Source: Planctomycetia bacterium
GTDB lineage: Bacteria > Planctomycetota > Planctomycetia > Pirellulales > PALSA-1355
DNA: 32,645 nt
Direction: 5' to 3'
Assembly: GCA_016200205.1 (NCBI GenBank)
Contig: JACQFF010000014.1
Span: 1-32,645, forward strand
Position 1 is the first letter of the stretch. Each line of letters begins with the position of its first letter. Below, one piece after another: positions 27,413-32,645 of this stretch. Below the pieces are notes generated by a model, which did not search any database, was not told the origin of the DNA, and saw only the letters and a program-made list of their open reading frames with translations. The position numbers were made by a program, and so were the translations under genes.

Positions 27413-28336
27413 ATGTTCGCGCCCGATCAGCATCAACTACTCGATTTTGGCGCCGGCCGCAAGCTGGAACGCTTTGGCCGCTATACCGTCGACCGGCCGT
27501 CGCCGGCCGCCGAGGGCGCGAGCGAGCGCGATCGAAACTTGTGGCAACAAGCCGATGCCCGCTACGAGCGGAGCGAGGGCGAGCGGGGGACGTGGTCCTA
27601 TCGTCGCAGGATCGATGGGCCGTGCGCGGTGCGGCACGGCCTGTTGACACTCGAATTGAAGTTCACCGAGTTCGGCCATTTGGGCATTTTTCCCGAGCAA
27701 GCGGGCAATTGGGATTGGCTCGCGGGACAAATCCGCGCGGCTGGCCGGCCTCTGAAGGTTTTAAATCTCTTCGCCCACACCGGGGCCAGCACCTTGGCCG
27801 TCGCGGCCGCCGGCGCCGAGGTCGTGCACGTCGATGCGGCCTCGAACGTCGTCACCTGGGCTCGCCGGAACGCAAAAGCATCGAATCTTGCCGATGCGCC
27901 CACGCGCTGGATCACCGAGGACGCGTTGAAATTCGTGCGCCGTGAACTGAAGCGCGGCAATGGCTATGACGCCGTCATTCTCGATCCGCCGGGCTATGGC
28001 CACGGGCCGCATGGCGAAACTTGGAAACTCGCTGAACACCTGGGCGAACTACTGACGATGTGCCTCGAGCTGACTGCCGCACGTCGCCAATTCATGCTCC
28101 TCTCGTGCCACTCCGGCGAATTGGCCTTTGCCAGCGAGCTTTTGCACGCCACGCTTGCCGTAGCACCCGAGTTGCGCCGCGAAGGTACCATCCAAGCCCA
28201 CGAATTGAGCCTCGTTTCGCTCGCGGGCGACCGGCTGCATTGCGGGGCGGCGATGCGGTGGAGCGCACTTCCGGAGGCGGATCATCCCAATCCCGCCGCT
28301 CGCGGGCACACAATCGAACGGCCGCGCGAAGCATGA
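27413..28336 (+). CDS. Class I SAM-dependent rRNA methyltransferase (RlmI-like)
   Basis: VLNLFAHTGASTLAVAAAGAEVVHVDAASNVVTWARRNAKAS; DAVILDPPGYGHG. Start MFAPDQH at 27413 is an estimate. Confidence 0.85.
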   Translation: MFAPDQHQLLDFGAGRKLERFGRYTVDRPSPAAEGASERDRNLWQQADARYERSEGERGTWSYRRRIDGPCAVRHGLLTLELKFTEFGHLGIFPEQAGNWDWLAGQIRAAGRPLKVLNLFAHTGASTLAVAAAGAEVVHVDAASNVVTWARRNAKASNLADAPTRWITEDALKFVRRELKRGNGYDAVILDPPGYGHGPHGETWKLAEHLGELLTMCLELTAARRQFMLLSCHSGELAFASELLHATLAVAPELRREGTIQAHELSLVSLAGDRLHCGAAMRWSALPEADHPNPAARGHTIERPREA

Positions 28337-29133
28337 CGATCAAAACCATTACCAGTTTGAACAACCAGCGCGTCAAAGACGCGATCAAGTTGCGCGACCA
28401 TCGGCAACGCGCCAAGCAGCGACGATTTGTCATCGATGGCCCACGAGAGATTCTGCAAGCCGCGCGCGGAAACTTGCGGTTCGCTGAACTATTCGTGTGC
28501 GAGTCGCTGTGTAAAACCAGCGAGAGTCGGCAGGTGCTCGAGCGATTGAGCGAGTGGCCCGCCGCGATTTGGCGCGTGACGCCCGAAGTATTCGAAAAAC
28601 TCGCCTTTGGGGATCGCTCTGACGGCGTGCTGGCCGTCGCCGAAACCCCGCGGCGAACCCTCGCCGAGCTGATAGCGCCGGCAGGTGGGTTATTGGCGGT
28701 TCTCGAAGGCCTTGAAAAGCCGGGCAACGTGGGCGCCGTGCTGCGCAGTGCGGATGGTGCCGGCGTGACGGCCGTAATCGTGGCGGATCCACGCACCGAT
28801 CTCTATAACCCCAATTGCATTCGCGCCAGCCTGGGAGCGATTTTCACGAAACCCGTCGCCGAGGCCACGACCGGGGAAACGCTCACCTGGCTGCGCCAGC
28901 GGGGCTGCAAGATTTTCGCCGCGCGGCTCGATGCGACGCGAAGTTACGATGCGGTCGATTATCGCGGAAACGCTGCCATCGTGCTGGGGAGCGAATCCGC
29001 GGGTCTGTCGACCGCCTGGCCAACCGCCGACGTCACGCCGATCAAGCTTCCGATGCGCGGCGCGGCCGATAGCCTGAATGTCTCTGCCACCGCGGCCGTG
29101 TTGTTCTACGAAGCTCTGCGCCAGCGACAGTAG
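28333..29133 (+). CDS. TrmH/SpoU family RNA 2'-O-methyltransferase
   Basis: LEGLEKPGNVGAVLRSADGAGVTAVI; IVLGSESAGLS; IKLPMRGAADSLNVSATAAVLFYEALRQ. ATG overlaps the previous stop (ATGA). Confidence 0.93.
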   Translation: MTIKTITSLNNQRVKDAIKLRDHRQRAKQRRFVIDGPREILQAARGNLRFAELFVCESLCKTSESRQVLERLSEWPAAIWRVTPEVFEKLAFGDRSDGVLAVAETPRRTLAELIAPAGGLLAVLEGLEKPGNVGAVLRSADGAGVTAVIVADPRTDLYNPNCIRASLGAIFTKPVAEATTGETLTWLRQRGCKIFAARLDATRSYDAVDYRGNAAIVLGSESAGLSTAWPTADVTPIKLPMRGAADSLNVSATAAVLFYEALRQRQ

Positions 29134-29178
29134 AGGCCCTACCAGCAGCCGTGATTTCGGGCCGCGGTCGCTCTGGCA

Positions 29179-30045
29179 TTAGTGCAGCAGCCGGGCCGCC
29201 GCCAGGGTGTTGACCAACAACATGGTCACGGTCAACGGGCCCACGCCCCCAGGAACGGGTGTAATGTGGCCGGCCACCCGGCTGACTCCGGAGAAATCGA
29301 CATCGCCGACCAGGCCTTTGCCCGTGCGATGAATGCCCACGTCGATCACCACCGCGCCGGGCTTGACCATCGGTGCGGTGATGAATTTCGGCTGGCCAAT
29401 TGCGACGATCAAAATATCGGCCTGCCGGGTGATCTCCGGCAGATTATTGGTTTTGCTGTGGCATACCGTGACCGTGGCATCGCCGCCGAGTCCGCGCTGC
29501 ATCAGCATCAGCGCCATGGGCTTGCCCACTGTGTCGCTGCGCCCGACCACAACCACGTGGCGGCCGGCGATTTCGATCTTGTTGCGCACCAGCAGTTGCT
29601 GAATTCCAAAGGGCGTGCACGGCAAGAACCGCGGCTTGCCTTGCACCAGGCGGCCGACGTTTTCCGGATGGAACCCATCGACGTCCTTCAACGGGCTGAC
29701 GGCGGGCAGAATCCGCGTGACGTCGATTTGCTTCGGCAGTGGCAGTTGCACGAGAATGCCGTGGACCGGCTCATCCTTGGCCTTGTTGAGCTTGGCGATA
29801 AGCGACAGCAGTTCGTCTTGCGAAGTTTCGGCCGGCAGGCGGTACATGCGGCTTTGCATGCCTACTTGCTCGCAACCTGTCACTTTGTTCCGCACGTAAA
29901 CTTCGCTGCCGGAGTCATTTCCCACCAAGATGGCCGCTAGGGTGGGGACTTCGGCATTGTTTTCAATAAAGTCGGCGACCTCATCTCGCAGTTCGTCACG
30001 GATTTGCTTGGCCAGTTTTTTGCCATCGAGGATCGCGGCCGTCAC
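29179..30045 (-). CDS. folD: Bifunctional methylenetetrahydrofolate dehydrogenase / methenyltetrahydrofolate cyclohydrolase
   Basis: ILVQLPLPKQID; HVVVVGRSDTVGKPMALMLMQRG; GHITPVPGGVGPLTVTMLLVNTLAA. Confidence 0.97.
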   Translation of the reverse strand: MTAAILDGKKLAKQIRDELRDEVADFIENNAEVPTLAAILVGNDSGSEVYVRNKVTGCEQVGMQSRMYRLPAETSQDELLSLIAKLNKAKDEPVHGILVQLPLPKQIDVTRILPAVSPLKDVDGFHPENVGRLVQGKPRFLPCTPFGIQQLLVRNKIEIAGRHVVVVGRSDTVGKPMALMLMQRGLGGDATVTVCHSKTNNLPEITRQADILIVAIGQPKFITAPMVKPGAVVIDVGIHRTGKGLVGDVDFSGVSRVAGHITPVPGGVGPLTVTMLLVNTLAAARLLH

Positions 30046-30373
30046 GGTGGACCTTTCTATCGTGCGAAACGAACAGGTGAGAGCAGCATTCTAGCCGAGG
30101 CCCCGCCGGCCGACTATTGGCCGTGGCGCCAGGTTCACGCGTGCGTGAGCATGTTCGGGCAGCGTCGGTTGAAAGGCGTGACCGTCGGATGAAGGATGCC
30201 CAATTGAGGATCCACATGGTCAGGCGAGCCTGAGCATGGCAGCCAGACCTCATTCCGGCCGGCCGGTTGTCGATCCATTCAACCCGGGCTGGAAGAGCGA
30301 TGGGGTTGCCTCGGCGTCGGCCAACCGCCGCGAATCGGCATAGTCGGTTTTCCTTTGTACCGGTATATTCTGG

Positions 30374-30403
30374 TTGACAAGCGCGGCTCCGGGCGGATAT
30401 ATT
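30374..30403 (+). promoter_or_regulatory. Candidate sigma70-like promoter of the sulfite/nitrite reductase gene
   Basis: TTGACA(30374-30379)-N18-TATATT(30398-30403), about 85 bp upstream of the start codon. Confidence 0.5.
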
Positions 30404-30487
30404 ACAATCATGCTAATCATTGTGACCATTGGCTTGGCCTGATCCCGCCGCGGCACGCCCATCAAATTCTTTGCCCTCCATCTAGCC

Positions 30488-32227
30488 ATGTCTGACGAAC
30501 CGAAACTCAGTGCGGTCGAGGTCTTCAAAATTCAAAGCGATTATCTGCGCGGCGATATCGGCCAGGAGCTGCGGGATGGCAACGATTTCTTCGGCAAGTC
30601 GAGCATTCAACTGCTGAAGCATCACGGCACCTATCAGCAAGACGATCGCGATGCGCGCGCCGCCGGCCGCACCGAAGGGGGCAAGGGCAAGAGCATCAAA
30701 GCGTATTCGTTCATGGTCCGCAACAAGATTCCCGGCGGCAAATTGACCAGCGATCAACTTTTGGCCGAGCTCGATTTGTGCGACGAAGTTGGCAACACGA
30801 CGTTGCGGATCACCAGTCGCCAGGGTTTGCAGTTGCATGGCGTGCTCAAACATGACTTGTGGAAAACTATTCACCGCATCAACGAGGTTCAGCTTTCGAC
30901 GCTGGCGGCTTGCGGTGACGTCGAACGGAACATCATGTGCTGCCCGGCCCCGCTCGACGACCGCGTGCACGCTCAGTTGCAAGCGCTCGCCGATCAGTTG
31001 GCGATTCATCTCTGCCCCCGCACGCGGGCTTATCACGAACTGTGGCTGACCGATCCCGACACGGGCGAAGAAACCTTGCAGGGGGGCGGCAACGGACAGG
31101 AGATCGAGCCGATCTACGGATCGACCTACTTGCCACGCAAATTCAAAACGGCTATCGGTCTGCCCGGCGACAATTGCGTGGACCTGTATGCCAACGATTT
31201 GGGTCTGATGGCGATTACCGAAGGTGGCTCGATTGTCGGCTATAACGTGCTGGTCGGTGGCGGAATGGGCGTGACGCCTAGCGCCGAGAAAACTTTTCCG
31301 GCCGTTGCCCGGCGGATGGCGTTCATCAAGCCGGAACAAGCGGTCGACGTGGCCACCGCGATCGTCAAAGTGCAGCGCGATTTCGGCAATCGCGCGGATC
31401 GTAAAGTCGCGCGAATGAAATACCTGATCGCCAATTGGGGCTTGTCCAAGTTCAAGGCCAAGGTCGAGGAATATTACGGCAAACCCTTGGCCGATCCTCA
31501 TCCGAATGACGTGCATGGCTTCGACGACCATATCGGCTGGTTCGAACAGGGTGACGGCCGCTGGTTTTATGGCTTGAATGTCGAAAACGGCCGCATTCAC
31601 GATGAAGCTGATTTTCGGCTGAAGACGGCCCTGCGCGTGATTTGTGCCACGCTGAAGCCAAGTATCCGTCTCACGCCGCATCAAAGCATGCTGTTTACGG
31701 ACATCAATGCGGCCGATAAGCCGATTCTCGAAAAGGTTCTGCGCGAGCATGGCGTCAAGCTTCACGACGAGATTTCCACGGTGCGCCGCTGGTCGATGGC
31801 GTGCGTGGCCTGGCCGACCTGCGGCCTGGCGATTACCGAAAGCGAGCGAGCCTTGCCGGGCATTATCGATCAATTGGAGATCGAATTGGCCAAGCTTGGG
31901 CTGTCGCACGAAAAATTCACGCTTCGCATGACCGGCTGTCCCAACGGCTGCGCTCGACCGTATAACTGCGACATCGGGCTGGTCGGCAAAGCCGCCGGGC
32001 GCTACACGCTCTTGGTCGGCGGCCGGTTGTTGGGAGATCGCTTGAATTTCATTTACAAGGACATGGTCCCCGCGGCTGAGATCGTGCCCTCGATCGTGCC
32101 GCTGTTCGTCTATTTCAAGCAAGCTCGCGAGCAGGGCGAAACGCTGGGCGATTTCTGCCACCGCAAGGGACTCGAAGACCTGCTGGCCTGGACCGAACAG
32201 TACGCGGCCCAATCGGCCAGCGCGTAG
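30488..32227 (+). CDS. Assimilatory sulfite reductase / ferredoxin-nitrite reductase (siroheme, 4Fe-4S)
   Basis: LRITSRQGLQLHGVLKHDL; siroheme/FeS motifs CVAWPTC and TGCPNGCARPY. Confidence 0.92.
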   Translation: MSDEPKLSAVEVFKIQSDYLRGDIGQELRDGNDFFGKSSIQLLKHHGTYQQDDRDARAAGRTEGGKGKSIKAYSFMVRNKIPGGKLTSDQLLAELDLCDEVGNTTLRITSRQGLQLHGVLKHDLWKTIHRINEVQLSTLAACGDVERNIMCCPAPLDDRVHAQLQALADQLAIHLCPRTRAYHELWLTDPDTGEETLQGGGNGQEIEPIYGSTYLPRKFKTAIGLPGDNCVDLYANDLGLMAITEGGSIVGYNVLVGGGMGVTPSAEKTFPAVARRMAFIKPEQAVDVATAIVKVQRDFGNRADRKVARMKYLIANWGLSKFKAKVEEYYGKPLADPHPNDVHGFDDHIGWFEQGDGRWFYGLNVENGRIHDEADFRLKTALRVICATLKPSIRLTPHQSMLFTDINAADKPILEKVLREHGVKLHDEISTVRRWSMACVAWPTCGLAITESERALPGIIDQLEIELAKLGLSHEKFTLRMTGCPNGCARPYNCDIGLVGKAAGRYTLLVGGRLLGDRLNFIYKDMVPAAEIVPSIVPLFVYFKQAREQGETLGDFCHRKGLEDLLAWTEQYAAQSASA

Positions 32228-32270
32228 CGAGCCAAGCCGACGCCATTTGGCGGGCCTGTCTTGTTTCAGC

Positions 32271-32286
32271 GGGAATTCGAATTCCC
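32271..32286. other. 16-nt perfect palindrome downstream of the reductase
   Basis: GGGAATTCGAATTCCC, nested in a larger imperfect inverted repeat GGCCTGTcttGTTTC ... GAAAACAGGCC. Confidence 0.5.
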
Positions 32287-32558
32287 CGGCCCGCGAGTGG
32301 CTCATTCTGGAATTTCGAAAACAGGCCAAACGGCCGATTTTGGCGCTCGGTTTTTTCACCCCCTAGCTTTTTTGATCTCGAAAAAAGGCTCGCCTCGCCG
32401 CAAGTGATTTTGCCGACGCGATTTAAGGACTGGCTCGCCGTTGAATTTGCGTCGAGAGCGAAAAACGAGAACTTTCCGCCGGCCGACAATCATCCATTGT
32501 AACTTAAACCACGAATTCGTGCGCGCCGCAACGGGCGTTTTCGGCCGGGGGGAGAGGA

Positions 32559-32618
32559 GTGGTCAGTGGTTGGTGGTCAGTGGCTGGTGGTTGGTTGTAG
32601 GATGCGTCGCGACGCATC
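32559..32618. repeat. Low-complexity GTGGTCAGTGG/TTGG repeats followed by an 18-nt perfect palindrome
   Basis: gtggtcagtggttggtggtcagtggctggtggttggttgtag then GATGCGTCGCGACGCATC (32601-32618). Confidence 0.6.
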
Positions 32619-32645
32619 GTGGTCGGCTTTGGCGCGGTTCCGCTG

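Noticed and set aside
30482-32359. 625-aa minus-strand ORF
   Set aside because: Fully antisense to the well-supported sulfite/nitrite reductase; composition typical of a high-GC antisense frame.

Overview
This 32.6-kb, mostly high-GC bacterial window looks like a planctomycete (Pirellulales-like) chromosome; that assignment is inferred from gene style only. Most of it is ordinary chromosomal genes. They include a planctomycete-style 837-aa secreted/anchored protein, a tandem membrane-domain protein, a YHS/TRASH-like lipoprotein and a MORN/YwqK-repeat protein. A minus-strand group follows: hpt, GT4 glycosyltransferase, asnB-type amidotransferase and glgC. Further along are FHA, DUF255/thioredoxin-like, ASCH, M28 peptidase, DUF4254, GT9, SDR, ThDP decarboxylase, YgiQ radical SAM, two RNA methyltransferases, folD and a sulfite/nitrite reductase. 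The most interesting locus is a low-GC insert at about 18.35-20.84 kb. It carries a compact type II-like restriction-modification system (M, then convergent R and C). Two matching C-box operators (AATGTGACTTA[T/G]AGTC) lie more than 2 kb apart, one upstream of M and one upstream of the C-R operon, which suggests an Esp1396I-like controller circuit with an endonuclease whose family I could not place. Other non-obvious signals are: two ~100-bp diverged copies of a hairpin element with terminal inverted repeats (21935-22036 and 27278-27382); an apparent decayed type III polyketide synthase fragment (6637-6922); a cupin remnant beside a C10 tract (595-765); a REP-like doublet that supplies the C-terminus of an ASCH protein; and several long perfect inverted repeats in intergenic regions. 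No tRNA, rRNA, CRISPR array or intact transposase was recognised. All calls come from reading the sequence by eye; no database search was run.
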